Translations under genes and position numbers: made by a program | Source of the DNA: Aradus depressus | Taxonomy: Eukaryota; Arthropoda; Insecta; Hemiptera; Aradidae | DNA length: 64,000 nucleotides | Direction of reading: 5' to 3' | Assembly (NCBI GenBank): GCA_963662175.1 | Contig: OY759216.1 | Span: forward strand, 45,587,087-45,651,086 | Shown here: piece after piece, positions 1 through 11,475 of the stretch | Layout: each line of letters begins with the position of its first letter | Position numbering within the stretch: the stretch's first letter is position 1 | Notes under the pieces: model-generated | Seen by the model: only the letters and a program-made list of their open reading frames with translations | The model's database searches: none | Told to the model about the DNA's origin: nothing

Positions 1-131
1 AGATTGTATAGATCGAAGAAACCACGAGCGAAGAGGGCAGCGTCAGTTAATTGTTGCATCACGACAGTCCGTCGCGAGTTGGAACTCAATACACGAACGT
101 GCATATTGTACCAATGTTACAGTATATTATT
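1..131. other. Unassigned sequence
   Basis: No recognisable gene or repeat signal was seen before the first Rep-A copy. Confidence 0.3.
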
Positions 132-747
132 GCATCCCCAGCTTTACGAAGTATAAATGCAGTTATGTAATCGATCACAAATTCGAAGTTGAGTATTAAT
201 CGAAACATTACGTTTTGCGACACCCTGATTCCAAAAAAAAAAAAAAAAAAGTTCTCTCTCGGTGTGAACCGATAACTCCCGATAGAATGAATGTATCGAC
301 ACGAAATTTTAGAAGTGTATGCAGAACCCCCTAATGACGACACCTACTGAATTTCAGTGTTATCAGACAAAGGGAAAAGGGGGTTTAGGGGAGAGGCTTA
401 ACACAAAAACTAATAAATCCCTTTGCAATTAATATATCGACACAAAGTATCATATGTAAATTCAAACCATAAAGACGACACTTATTAATTTTCAGCGGCA
501 TTTGCCGAAGGGAAGGGGATCAGAGACGAGGCTCAACTCAAAAACGTCAATAACTATAATGAATATATCGACATGAAATTTCATATTTAAATTTAAAACA
601 CTATAGAACGGCAGCAATTACTTTGAAATTGGTTGAAGGGAAGAGGGTTCAACACAAAAACCCTAAAATATCCGCCGATATTATCAATTTATTGACACGA
701 AATTTAGCCTCTCTTGGCCCTAATTGATTAATCCAATCTGGGGAAGT
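132..747 (+). repeat. Rep-A copy, near full length
   Basis: The copy opens with a degenerate form of the hairpin end (CCCCAGCTTTACGAAGTAT) and closes with CTGGGGAAGT. It contains about three internal direct repeats of roughly 120 bp, each carrying a block like ATGTATCGACACGAAATTT, a GACGACACCTATTGATTTTCA-type block and a purine-rich GAAGGG block. No coding potential is seen; the short open frames here recur with the repeat. It is probably a non-autonomous DNA element, but its superfamily is unknown. Confidence 0.7.
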
Positions 748-934
748 ATATTGCAGGTGATTCGCAACATTTTTCTGGTCATTTGATTTCAAAGTTAATT
801 TAGCAATTGTATGGAATTCAATGTAGACCATAAAAAATGGTTAACATAGAAATAATAATTTACGATCCAGGAGTCCCGGGATTTGCGGGTGACTTCAGTT
901 TATTGCGAACGTAAGAACGTGATATAGAGATCGC

Positions 935-1582
935 CAGGGGCGTAGTAAGGGGAGGGGGGGGGGGGGGGCACGTGCCAGAGCAAAAAACCAAAATAAACTA
1001 AAAAAATTTTAGATTAGAAATTCCGTTTCAACTCCGCATGCTAAGAGTTCACAGAAAGTTGCTGGAAAACGATCGAGAACACTTGAAAGAGGAAGTTCTT
1101 TCACGATTTTCGGAGGATAAACGCAAATTGTGCTATACTTGAATGTACATGTACAAAACAAGTCATATTACGTTTATTTAAATAAACATGAATTCGATCA
1201 TTTCATTTCCTCGCTCAAAATCTTCATTTATGTTATACCTTATACTCTTAAAGCTGATTTTACATGCGCAGTAAAAATGCAAAGCGCAGCAGCAGCAAAT
1301 GCACGCTATTGGCTGTGAGTCATTTAATTCTAAAAGCACAGAAACCACAGCGAGCATTTGCTGCTGCTGCGCTTTGCATTTTTGCTGCTCATGTAAAATC
1401 AGCCTAAGTATTACAGTCAGTGGTTACCTCAGGGGGAGGTTCTAGGGGTCTGAGTCTCCCATATGAATAACAAAAAGTCTGCAGCGCTAACCATGGAAAC
1501 TGCGGGCTGTGCCCCCGCGGGAGTCTATACCCCCCTCACCCCCCCCCCCCCCCCCCTGCTCGAAATACTGGCTACGCCCATG
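935..1582. mobile_element. Non-autonomous hAT-like element with internal palindrome
   Basis: The ends are imperfect inverted repeats (CAGGGGCGTAG at the left, CTACGCCCATG at the right). They are flanked by an 8-bp duplication with one mismatch: GAGATCGC at 927-934 and GAGATCAC at 1583-1590. The 8-bp length and CAGGGGCG termini suit hAT elements. Poly-G (954-968) and poly-C (1539-1556) tracts lie just inside the ends. A second inverted repeat, 1253-1306 against 1349-1405, lies inside and may be a nested MITE. No transposase is present. Confidence 0.72.
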
Positions 1583-1590
1583 GAGATCAC

Positions 1591-2027
1591 AATCATTCAT
1601 GTGACATGAAGAGAAAGGCCTCACACAGATGTGACAAGCATGCGATCAGTCCAATTCGCTTTTGTATCAACGGTGTAATGAGTTGTTTATACATCGAAAT
1701 GAGACACGATGGTATATAAAGGGAGGCGAAACTATATTAGCAACAATGAAGAGATGGTCGGGAGGACAACTTCACACTCGATCAGAAGGAAGTCCGACTA
1801 AATGGAAGCGTTTTGTTGTTCGAAGAGGAGGACAACTGCGGACAATCAAACAAAACATCGCAATATATACTGTAGACTAAGATTAAGGAATTGATGCATC
1901 TACGGCGCCTGACTCTATACTTCCCTCAGTGGTCGAGGTGTCTGACAGACGGTGCAACGTGAAAAATGCACCGAATACATTTTCGTTGATCTGTGCCAAT
2001 ATAGAGGAAAAAATAAATAAAATAAAT
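1591..2027. other. Unassigned sequence
   Basis: A 72-codon open frame at 1662-1880 on the plus strand has no recognisable domain and is probably fortuitous. Nothing else could be assigned. Confidence 0.3.
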
Positions 2028-2655
2028 CACCGACAATATACTTCCCGAGAACAAATTATTAAATTAATGTTTCGGCTGAAATTCATAAGATGACTTAGGT
2101 ATATAATGGCTTCTGAATCCTCATACTAAATTTTAAGTCGATACATTCATTCTATCGGGAGTTATGTAATTAGTCAGTAATTCGATGTTGAATCTTCGGA
2201 ATTTCATGTTCCATCCAGAATCCAAAAAAATATACATATATATATACCACATAATAATAAGTCAGATAATCTTAAAAATTAATCATTAAGTTAAATTAAA
2301 GTGATATTTAAAAAAAATTAGAATCAATAAAATGTGTCTACTGCAAATTTTCTATTTTTGACTTATACTCCTTTTACCAAACACTCCAGATATATTCTGT
2401 CGGTTTGTGTGTGTCTGTGAACACGATAGAACAAATGCATCGACACAAGGGGGGGGGGGGGGGGGGGGGGGGGGGGAATCAGAAAAGGGGGCCTCAACTC
2501 AAAATACGCTAATAACAGCAGAAGAAATTAATGAATTGACAAGTCCCTGTGTAAGTCAACGATTTTCAGTCAAACCCGTCGATTGGTGTTGAAGGGAGAG
2601 CAAAAACTTAGTTGGTTCATTCGTGCTGGGGAAGTACATTGCTTGTCATTTAGCG
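2028..2655. repeat. Composite Rep-A copy with 28-nt G tract
   Basis: The left part reads in the minus orientation of Rep-A (start TACTTCCCGAG). It switches to plus orientation near 2165 at the CTATCGGGAGTTATGTAAT junction and ends with CTGGGGAAGTACATTGC. An uninterrupted G run occupies 2449-2476. Confidence 0.6.
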
Positions 2656-3209
2656 ACTTGAATTCCACACATTTTGGTTTGAGTCATAAGCACTTTCTGG
2701 GAAACAACAACAAAATAGCAGAGATAGAAGGTGTCGTTAAAAGGTTCAAGATAAAAAAAAAAAAACAGGATAGGATCTGAGGCAATGTTCCGTTGGAAGG
2801 GGAGAGGTGCAACTTAGCCAAGTGATGGTATATGACCAAAGACAATGTCCACTTAACTGCGGAAGGCGATAGGCTGACCACGTCCTGCAGATCCAATCGT
2901 CAAGTCTTCGGTCCGTTAGCCACTGGCTAATAAAACCTGGGTTTAATACCTTGGTGCAAATATCTGATCTGTGCAACATTGTACATGACTCCAATTGTTT
3001 TATTTATGGACAGAGGAACAATAGAAAACAACAACCCTTCATGTAAAACAATGGCATGGAAGGAAAGAAATTTTAAAGATAGGAAGAATGTAAACAACAT
3101 GCAACATGGCTGTTCGTCAAAAAAAAAATGGCGCCAGGTATATGAAAAGGTGTAATGGAAAAATTAAAATAAATTGATTATGTTTTTGTTCTTCCTTTGA
3201 AATTTGCTT
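2656..3209. other. Unassigned sequence
   Basis: Overlapping short open frames near 2684-2994 on the minus strand show no recognisable domain. No structured repeat was recognised. Confidence 0.3.
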
Positions 3210-4180
3210 TGATTTGAAAATCAATAAGTGTTCTACTCGAGGACTTGTGAATCAACATACTAAATTTCGGGTAATTAATACGTGACGTCCTTATGGGGTT
3301 CTGGATACACATATCGTCGCCTAAGATGCAACATTGTGCATCTCAAATTTCGTTATTTCACAAGGGAAGCAAAAAACTCCTGATCTCCGAATCTGATACC
3401 AGTTTTATATTGATTGGAAACATTATAGTAAGAATCTTCAGTCTGATTTTCATGAGAAAGTCACAAAACAGAAACTATGCATTTAATGGAATTTCGTTGA
3501 GATGCACAAAGTTGTCATAATTTTCGATGAGTTTTGAGACGCCCAGTGTTAGAAAAAATTTTCTTAATGACGCACCTGGTGGTGAAACCCTAAAACTAAT
3601 GTTTTCATCGTATTTGGCGTAAAAATTTTAATCTAGTAATGTGCATTGTTGATTTTCGATAAAAATTGAGATGCACAATGTTGCATGTTAGGCGACGATA
3701 TAAAATGTCGATTTACTCGTATATATAACGGGAGTTACCATGTTCACAGACACAAAGCACGACAGCAATTCTTTCATTAAATATGGCTGAAAATTTATAG
3801 GTATCGTTCCTATGGGGTTTTGGATTTCCATATAAAATTTTATGTTGATCTTTATTATTTTGGCAGTTATTAGGGTTTTCGTGTTAAGCCCCCCGCCTTC
3901 CCCTAGCTTTTGGCCTGAAAATTGATATGTGTCGTCTGTGTGGGGTTTTGGATTTCCATATAAAATTTTGTGTTGATATCTTTATTATTTTGGCAGTTAT
4001 TAGGGTTTTTGTGTTGAGCCCCCCGCCTTCCCCTAGCTTTTGGCCTGAAAATTGATATGTGTCGTCTGTGTGGGGTTTTGGATTAACATATAAAATTTTA
4101 TGTTGATATATTAATTTCTTCAGGAATTATTAGACTTTTTGTACTAAGTTCCCCTAATTTCTTCGTCGATTTGACTGTAG
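3210..4180 (-). repeat. Rep-A copy with tandem internal units
   Basis: This Rep-A copy reads on the minus strand. Between about 3800 and 4140 a unit of about 124 bp, containing GTTATTAGGGTTTTTGTGTT and CCCCCCGCCTTCCCCTAGC, is repeated two to three times almost unchanged. A 385-bp MITE interrupts the copy at 3314-3698. The left boundary is uncertain. Confidence 0.6.
3314..3698. mobile_element. 385-bp MITE, TA target (Tc1/mariner-like size and TSD)
   Basis: Inverted ends starting TCGTCGCCTAAGATGCAAC and ending in TTGCATGTTAGGCGACGA pair over about 33 bp. TA dinucleotides at 3312-3313 and 3699-3700 fit a TA duplication. Removing the element rejoins a Rep-A block. No transposase frame is seen. 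Confidence 0.7.
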
Positions 4181-4269
4181 GGTACGTGCGGTCCTTACAG
4201 TTTTCTGAATACACTTTAATAAACAAAAAAACAATTTTATTTTATTTTTTTAGTTTTTTTATTTAAACA

Positions 4270-4405
4270 TTTTAATTACCTATGTTATTTTCAAAATTAT
4301 TTTATCAGACTGCCTTATGAGGGCAACCTCGAAAGCCGGCTAGCAAATATAAATAAAGTATGTGAGAGGTGAGACTACATTTTATTTTACAACCTGTTGA
4401 AACTT
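4270..4405. repeat. Rep-B fragment (right end)
   Basis: This carries the conserved block TTTTATCAGACTGCC, then CCTCGAAAGCCGGCTAG and TTTTACAACCTGTTGAAA. It matches the right end of the complete Rep-B element at 19713-20220. Confidence 0.6.
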
Positions 4406-4637
4406 GTAATAAAAGTTAGGAAAACACCAGAAGTCAACTGGTGCAACAAGAGTGAATTATGTTTCCTGATGAACCTAATATAGATTTTTCGCAACCGCAA
4501 GGTGAACAAGAACATCAAACGTTGACATCTGAGATACCGTTACCCTCAATGCATGTCATGCGCCTAATGCGGTCAAGGAGGAAACAACTTGGAAAAACAT
4601 TTATATTCCTGTAACTATTTATTTTTAAATTAATACT

Positions 4638-5156
4638 TGGACAACTCATATCAGACTGAAACGCACATGCCTCAAAAGACGATTTGGACGACTGAAATCA
4701 ATCATCGGACGACGATCGACATTATCACTTGAAAACAAACTTCACATATACAACACCATACTAAAACCCATCTGGACTTACGGCATTGAGATATGGGGAT
4801 CAGCCAAAAAATCAAACAAACAACGTCTTCAGTCAATATAATCCATTATACTACGCCACATTGCCGATGCGCCATTTTACGTTTCCAACCTCACATTGCT
4901 TAATGACCTTAATATCTCATTTGTACCCTCTGTTATCCAGGACACGATATCAACATTTTCACGACAAACTCCATCATCATGCCAATCCACTTATTCTGCA
5001 ATTATCCACTCTCCCCACAAATCCGCCACGATGTCTCAAGCGGGAATGGCAGAGGGACCTGCTCTGGTACCTCAGCAATACAGCCACACACGCCACCGTT
5101 GTCACCGCTCAACATCACAATCACAATGTTGTCGTTGTGAATATGTAAATAAATAA
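4638..5156 (+). pseudogene. Jockey-like LINE, 3' end of reverse transcriptase
   Basis: From 4638 the plus-strand frame reads a region with KLHIYNTILKPIWTYGIEIWG, the conserved C-terminal block of Jockey-clade non-LTR reverse transcriptases. A stop follows at about 4840, and later RT-tail coding continues in shifted frames. The sequence ends in a short AAATAAATAAATAC tail, typical of a LINE 3' end. The 5' part of the element is missing and the frame is broken, so this is a dead, 5'-truncated copy. Related minus-strand fragments lie at about 24340-24560 and 30845-31370. Confidence 0.75.
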
Positions 5157-5545
5157 ATACAATACATTTTTTTAAAAAAGTTGAGTAAAGAATTTATTGG
5201 CATTTTTTAAAAATTTATGGGTCTGAAATTTCCAGTTTTTCATAAATGCCTTTTTTAATACTAGAGAACGTTTGAATCTCGACAACTACTTAACCCTTGG
5301 TAGCTTATATTTTTCCGGTGATCATATGATATACTTCTTCGGGTTTTATGAAAGGGGAACTGAGCAGTGATGATAAAAGTGAAGCAAGTCGGTGCATAAA
5401 CGACGATCCTCTCGTCATTTATAGTATTGGCTGCCTAAAATTATTTTTGGAGGAATTGTTGGCAATAAAATGTTCTACAAAAAAAGTTCGAAACAGCATA
5501 AACCTATCCATAACAGGAGTCTGTATCTTCGCTTATTTCATCTGG
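5157..5545. other. Unassigned AT-rich sequence
   Basis: A 68-codon open frame starts at 5348 but resembles nothing I recognise. Confidence 0.3.
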
Positions 5546-5726
5546 GAAACTTAAGCACGCTGTCCTTCGAATGCGACGTTAAGCGATGGTCCCGAGTATG
5601 ATGTCAGGTACCTCGTTAAACACTCTCACCCTAGGTGAATAGCGCTCGAGCGAAGACAAAAGAGTGCTCTGGTAGTAGGCGTATGACCTTGTAGTTGAAG
5701 CCCGGCATGAGTCTTAATAACTAACT
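5546..5726 (+). mobile_element. SINE-1 fragment (body and tail)
   Basis: This contains the SINE-1 body: a diverged GCACGCTGTCCTTCGAATG, then GATGTCAGGTACC, then GTGCTCTGGTAGTAGGCG, then GCCCGGCATGAGTC. The tRNA-like head is missing. Confidence 0.7.
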
Positions 5727-6231
5727 AACGAAATAAATCTGTAGTTTTTCAAGGATGTATTCTGAAAAATTTCGACGAGAGCTACAACTCTACTATGGGA
5801 GTCCTTTGTAATCCAAGACATCCTTCGTACGTGCGCGGAAGCAAAAATAAGTTATATTTTGAAAAATTGAGCTACATTATTTTCCATTATCAGACAACTT
5901 TCCTTCTACCAAAGTGGGTAAAAGAAAGTAAAAAGGATTCAATTAATCAATTTAAATGGAACAGAAATGAAGACGAAGAAAAATAAAGAGAAGAACTAAA
6001 AAGAGGAACCATTTTAATCAATTAGATGCCAAGAGAAAAAAATATATATAGGAAATTGTTAGAAAATACCATAATGGTATTATGGGAAAGTACAGAAGGA
6101 GACCTCTCCCTGAGCGATAAAAAAGGGAGTGTTAGATGAAGTGGCGAGGAACCTGCTTCATTGGCTGGTTAGAAAGTTGGGGGACTGTGGTCACTGAGGG
6201 CGAGTTTAGTAGCGTGTTGAAAGGTGGGGGT

Positions 6232-6430
6232 GCGATGTAGCAGGTTACAGCAGGCCACGACAATCAGCCAAAACAGAGGATATAAGGATGTATATATGTA
6301 CATATCTATCTTAGATCCATTCTCGAGTTTAGGAGCGATGTAGCAGGTTACAGCAGGCCACGACAATCATCCAAAAGAGAGGATATAAGGATGTATATAT
6401 ATACATATCTATCTTAGATCCATCCTCTAG
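6232..6430. repeat. Two-copy 102-bp tandem duplication
   Basis: Units start at 6232 and 6334, each opening GCGATGTAGCAGGTTACAGC and closing near ATCTATCTTAGATCCAT. The two copies differ by few substitutions, so the duplication is fairly recent. Function unknown. Confidence 0.75.
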
Positions 6431-6608
6431 GGAACCAGATGACACCTTAGCAAATATCTTAAGAGAACAGTGAACATCAATAAAGAACGCGCCAGCTTCT
6501 TTGCCACATCTGACAACTCACCTACCAACCTTTACCATCTTAACAGTCTAGAATTAAAAAGTTAAAACTATGTCCTGCCAACACAATTCAACATTATTTA
6601 TTGCTATC

Positions 6609-7808
6609 ACTTCCCCAGCTATACGAAGTATAAAGGAAGTTATGTAATCGGACTAAGATTCGAAATTGAGTTTTCACAGGAATTTCATGTTTTCCGACAT
6701 CCTAATTCTAAAAATAAAAAAAAAAATCTGTGTGTGCCATATTTGGAATAACTCCAGACAGAATGAATGTATCGACGCAAACTTTTATAAGTGTATCCAA
6801 AACGCCACAAGGATAACACCTATTGATTTTCAGCCAAATCGGCCTAAGGGGTGGGGGATCAGAGGTGGGGCTCAACTCAAAAATTCCAATAAATATCTAT
6901 GTAATGAATTTATCGACACGAAATTTTTAGGATTCAGACGTCCCTATGTAAGTCAACTATTCATTATTAGCCCATACAGTCTCCTGGAGGGGGGGGGGGG
7001 GGGGGGGGGGGTGAAAAGTTAATTGATTAATTCATTCTAGGGCCGCGGTCCCCTCTGGTAAATCCAAAGGTAAAGGACCAAAGTCACCCTCGGCCAAAAT
7101 CGGTTTCTGGAATATAAACGGCTTCAATATTCTCAACATAGCGATGCTACCCACGGAAATAAATATTAAAAATAATAATGGACCTGATCTGTCTCTCTAA
7201 AACATGGCTTCACAGCGACAACTGGAATCCCCCTTCTTTCCTGGACCAATATGAAGTATACTCGACCAAAGCGGTGAAAACACTCAGTGTTGGGAGAGTG
7301 AGCGGGGCCTGGCTGTGTTTCTGAAGAAAAGTGTTGTAACTTGTGATAAAGTGTTAATATCCAATAGTCAATGGCTTTATTTGCTTGTCAAAATCGGTGA
7401 AATTAGTTTAATATTGGGCACTGTTTACTGGAAGTTTCTTTCTTTGTTTTTCAATTTTTCTGTGAACGTGTTTTTTAGTTTTTTCTAATCTCAGGATTAA
7501 TTGTATTATAGTGTTTAATATTATTATTGATTGCGTTATTTCAAAATTCAAGAGGAAGCAATTTTTTAATTTGTATTTCCATATTTATCCATTTCATTTT
7601 TTTAATATAATTATTTCATCTCAATACTTTACCATGTCAATTTTCATTTCTTTTTTTTCACTGTAGCTGATACACTTTATATATATTATTTTTTATATTT
7701 TTCAATATTATTTAAGAAGGCTGGCTGAACTCCTTCCAATGAAATGTATTTATTTCAAATGGAATAAAGTTTATTATTATTATTATTATTAATTCATTCT
7801 AGGGAAGT
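6609..7808 (+). repeat. Rep-A copy interrupted by a LINE
   Basis: The start is the canonical hairpin end ACTTCCCCAGCTATACGAAG and the end is CTAGGGAAGT at 7799-7808. A 23-nt G run lies at 6989-7011. A LINE-derived insert at 7043-7790 divides the copy; without it the element would be about 440 bp. Confidence 0.7.
7043..7790 (+). mobile_element. Internally deleted non-LTR retrotransposon with intact TSD
   Basis: A 14-bp duplication, AATTCATTCTAGGG, flanks the insert (7029-7042 and 7791-7804). Near 7090-7330, in several frames, it encodes pieces of an APE-type endonuclease: FWNINGF, LICLSKTWLHSDNW and FLDQYEVYSTKAVKT. Stops and frameshifts break it. It then passes straight to an AT-rich 3' region with AATAAAG and a (TTA)n tail, so most of ORF2 including the reverse transcriptase is missing. 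Confidence 0.8.
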
Positions 7809-8585
7809 ACACTGCCTGTGATTTACCGACGACTTTTCTTATTTTTTCTTACTATTTTTAATTAATTCCGATATTATTTATTGCACTATTGATAATAGTG
7901 CACGAATGTTAGAGATCAGGAGGGTATGACATTTGAGTGTAATAAAGCACAAATGTAATTATCATAATAAAAGAATATGTTAATGTGTAACGAAATGTCA
8001 ATGAATATGAAACAGTTACTATTCATTGATAAAACCAAGGTCAGCCTCGTTCTCAATTGTCCAAATCAAATGGAGTGGACAGCGGACAATATTTTAGGTA
8101 TAATTCAAAATGTTCCTTAAAACAAAAAGAAAATAAGGAAGACAAGTGCGAAGAAGGAACTCAAAGAAAACAAAAAAGGATATTTTTTTACCAGTACCAG
8201 CTTTCGTACACTATTGTGTCATCTTGTATGGTACATCACCAGTCGAGTGCGGTGTCAACAGAAGATGACAATATTGTGCCAATTTTTCGATGGGATTAAC
8301 CGTTTTCGCGTAAATCGACCATCATGAGTCAGAGTACTCATCTTATCACATACACACACATAATCTGCGAAAATGATCAAAACATGTTCAAGAGACCTTG
8401 AAACATGAAATCCATTAGAAATTCGATCTCGGACTTTCGCACGATACATATGGGTATAAAAAAATTAAAATAATTTCAGTGGTTTTTATTATGGAAAATA
8501 GTAACATTGGAAAACACTACTAAGAAAAAAAAAAACTTGTATTTACTATTTTATTAAAAATGACACAATAATTATAAAAATTGAT
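7809..8585. other. Unassigned AT-rich sequence
   Basis: Only short open frames are present (80 codons at 8057, 64 codons on the minus strand at 8449), without recognisable motifs. Confidence 0.3.
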
Positions 8586-8815
8586 GTGACTTTAACTATG
8601 AGGTCATATCGCCTACTACTAGAGCAGTCTTTCGCCACTGTTGCAGACATGAGCCCGACACTATTCTGGGGGTTTTAAAATTTGCCTACCTAGGTTTAGT
8701 TACCGAAGGAAGGTTGAGTATATACTTCAGGATCACCACTTAACGTCCCAACCGGTTTTTTTTCTCTCCCCGATAAAAAAAAAACATTTTCGAACCTGCG
8801 ATTTTGAGGATAGTA
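8586..8815 (-). mobile_element. Diverged SINE-1 copy
   Basis: Reverse-strand SINE-1 landmarks are GAGGTCATATCGCCTACTAC, CAGACATGAGCCCGAC and TTCGAACCTGCGATTTTGAG (box B region). Several indels are present. Box A is not clear. Confidence 0.65.
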
Positions 8816-9535
8816 GTTGTTCTTTCATTGATAAAGTAATCATAACAGGGGACTTTAATCGGGTATTTGACATCGAACAATTGAAGAAATAAAGTGAAAC
8901 AGCTATGGTTTCCGGTGGGTGGTTTGTCTTGTGAAATCGGAAAAGTTTATTACAGAAAAGTGGTAGAGATTACGACAATTGCTATCAAATTAGAAAATGG
9001 TAAAGGTTAGAAAAAATAAAATAAAAAAAAAAAAGGAAGGAAAATGGAATGGAGACAAAGAGAAACAGTGTAAAGGTGGGGGGTTATAGGTGGAGAGACA
9101 CTGGGGATGAACTTTAGGGGGGTGGGGGGGAGTGTCCTCTCACGAAGAGCGCTGGTGGGGCTCGACCAAAAAGGCGTTATGACACCCTGGCCAGGCGACC
9201 GTGAACTTTCACAACCATTTGCAGCACTAGCCACCACAGCTCCAGAGCTCAAAGACAGACTTGACAACAAAGAAACAATGGGACTTGGGGATCAAGTAAC
9301 TTTTGCAAAGGAAGATGCGTATCGAAGAAACTGTAGAGAGAGAAGAACTGGCAGCCCAAGGGTTAAATGGGCTAATCCACTTTAGGTTACGATCATCTAC
9401 TGAACATTGGACATACTGGGAGGGGTGGTGTAAACACCTAGGCTCCTAAGCATCCAATGTATTAGCTCTACTAAGAGTCCTAAATTTAGCTAGCCTACAT
9501 AGGATTGGTGAACTAATGTAACTAGTCTTCAACCT
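8816..9535. other. Unassigned sequence
   Basis: Two overlapping frames on opposite strands (87 codons at 9270-9007 and 92 codons at 9107-9385) cover a low-complexity purine/pyrimidine stretch. No domain is recognisable. Confidence 0.3.
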
Positions 9536-9539
9536 GAAG

Positions 9540-9665
9540 TCCATACCTCCCATCCGAAGGACGGCGTGCTATGGGGTTTTACCTCACAGATGAAAAGCCT
9601 AAGGGACTCGGCCGGGTTTCGAACCCGCAATCTTGAGCTCAGTAGGCTAGCGGTGCTCAGACATT
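9540..9665 (-). mobile_element. SINE-1-like head and body fragment
   Basis: On the reverse strand it keeps CCCATCCGAAGGACGGCGTG and the box B-like GGGTTTCGAACCCGCAATCT next to a TTGAGCTCAGTAGG block. Divergence from the other copies suggests an older copy or a subfamily. Confidence 0.6.
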
Positions 9666-9949
9666 AGTGCGTTAGGGTCCGTATAGATTCGCAGAAAAAA
9701 TAACATGTAAAAAATTAAAGAAAAATACATAAAAAATCTAAAATTCGGATTTTACAATTAAAAAAAACCGGATTGTCAAATCAATTCTACATTTATATTG
9801 AGTACAAAGGAAAAAAAAATATTTAAAAAAAGTTGAGCCGTTCAGCCAAAATATCTTCAATACTTTCGCTACTACTAGTGGTGCCATCTGTTAAAATAAA
9901 TTCATAATAAAGTATGGGACATTGAACCTTAACGATTGTTTGTTAAATT

Positions 9950-10172
9950 AGGTTTTATGACTCATGCCCGGGCTTTAACTACGGAGGTTATATCGCCTAC
10001 TACCAGAGCGCTCTTTCGTCACTCTGGTGGACATGAGCCCGGAGTCTTAAATTTTGCCTACCCTAAATTTTTATTCACCTAGGATAGGGGCCTTTAACGA
10101 GTACCTGACATCGTACAGGCTCAGGACCATCGCTTAACGTTCCATCCGAAGGACGGCGTTCTTAAGTTTATT
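9950..10172 (-). mobile_element. SINE-1 copy, 5'-truncated
   Basis: It runs from the tail (TTAGGTTTTATGACTCATGC) to CATCCGAAGGACGGCGTTC and stops before the tRNA-like head. 5' truncation is the usual product of incomplete reverse transcription. Confidence 0.75.
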
Positions 10173-10735
10173 TACGATTGTTTGTTGTGTTACATTTCAA
10201 ATGGAGAACATCGCTTAGTCGGAACGTAGACGGAAACAATTGTAATTATTTTCAATCATTTAATTTCTTTTTCTTTTTAATTTATTAATTGTATGTATTA
10301 TATTATTTATCATTTAAAATACCAAGTCGGGTAAAGTAGATATAATTACGTAATTAATTATTATTGGCAGGAAGAGTGTTGTGGACAAGAAGTAGTCAGT
10401 CATCAAATTACATAATTAACTTCCTCAATACTTTGTACAGTCGGGGAAATAATAGAAAAGTTAGAAACCAAAACATAGGAAAAAAAAGAAAAAGAATTAA
10501 CTTTCATGGAGCTCAGAGAACCGTTTAGCATTGAGTGGAGAAAATATTTTGTATTTGTAAAAGCTAAAAACAAATAATTTAGGTATGATTAGATACCGAA
10601 GTGCTTTCCCATTCCTTATGATAGAAACCATAGAAGTTATGTGTATGACAAACAAATGTACAAGTCAAATCCATATCTTTTTTTGGAGGGAGTTAAAATA
10701 GGATTTTATTGCAAAACCAAAAAATAAGACGATGT
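10173..10735. other. Unassigned AT-rich sequence
   Basis: No coding or repeat signal could be assigned. Confidence 0.3.
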
Positions 10736-10739
10736 ACTT

Positions 10740-11475
10740 CCCCAGCAAGAAATAATACAGTTGATCAAAATCCCTTTGAAACGAATTATTATATTTTTGA
10801 AAATGAAAAGGTGTCTTATTATGGGACTTCTGAATCATCATACTAAATTTTGTATAGATACATTTTTAAACAGTTATTAGTGTTTTTGAGTTGGATTCCT
10901 CCCCCCCCCCCCCCCCCCCCCTCCTGATCGATTTGTCTGAAAATACATAGATAGATATCGTTCCTATGGGGTTTTGAATTTATATATTTATTGACATATT
11001 TATTTAAAATTTCCTCCCACCTGAAAATCAATAGAGGTTAGGTTAGGTTTTATGACTCATGTCCGGGCTTTAACTACGAGGTCATATTGCCTACTACCAG
11101 AGCGCTCTTTCGTCACTGTGGTGGACATGAGCCCGACTCTACTGTGGGAGTCTTAAATTTTTATTCACCTAGGGCAGGGGTCTTTAACAAGTAACTGACA
11201 TAGTACAGGCTCGGGATCATAGCTTAACGTCCCATCCGAAGGACGGCTTGCTTAAGTTTATTTTACCTCCCAGATAAAATAAACTAACCTCGGCCGGGTT
11301 CCAAACTCACCTTCTTGAGCTCAGAAGGCAAGTAGGCATACCACTGAGCTACCGGCGCCCCCGAAAATCAATAGATGTCGTTTTAAATGGGTCCTGGATA
11401 CACTATATAAAATTGTGTCGATTTATTCGTTCTATCAGGAGTTATCCTGATCACATACAAGCATGAAGAAAACTT
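10740..11475 (-). repeat. Rep-A copy with C21 tract, interrupted by SINE-1
   Basis: The plus strand reads TACTTCCCCAGC at the left and Rep-A minus-orientation blocks onward, with a C run at 10901-10921. A complete SINE-1 sits inside at 11036-11362. Confidence 0.65.
11036..11362 (-). mobile_element. Full-length SINE-1 with 13-bp TSD
   Basis: The duplication GAAAATCAATAGA at 11023-11035 and 11363-11375 brackets the element. On the minus strand it runs from GGCGCCGGTAGCTCAGTGG (box A) through a degenerate box B and CCGTCCTTCGGATGGGACGT to a tail of AACCT units. The target is a Rep-A copy, so this insertion is younger than that copy. Confidence 0.88.

Noticed and set aside
4786..5156. 120- and 86-codon frames as independent genes
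   Set aside because: They are frame-shifted readings of the 3' tail of a Jockey-like LINE.
6666..7022. 118-codon plus-strand frame
   Set aside because: It lies wholly in a Rep-A copy and ends in a glycine run encoded by the G tract. Similar glycine-ending frames occur at 2407-2592 and 20319-20588.
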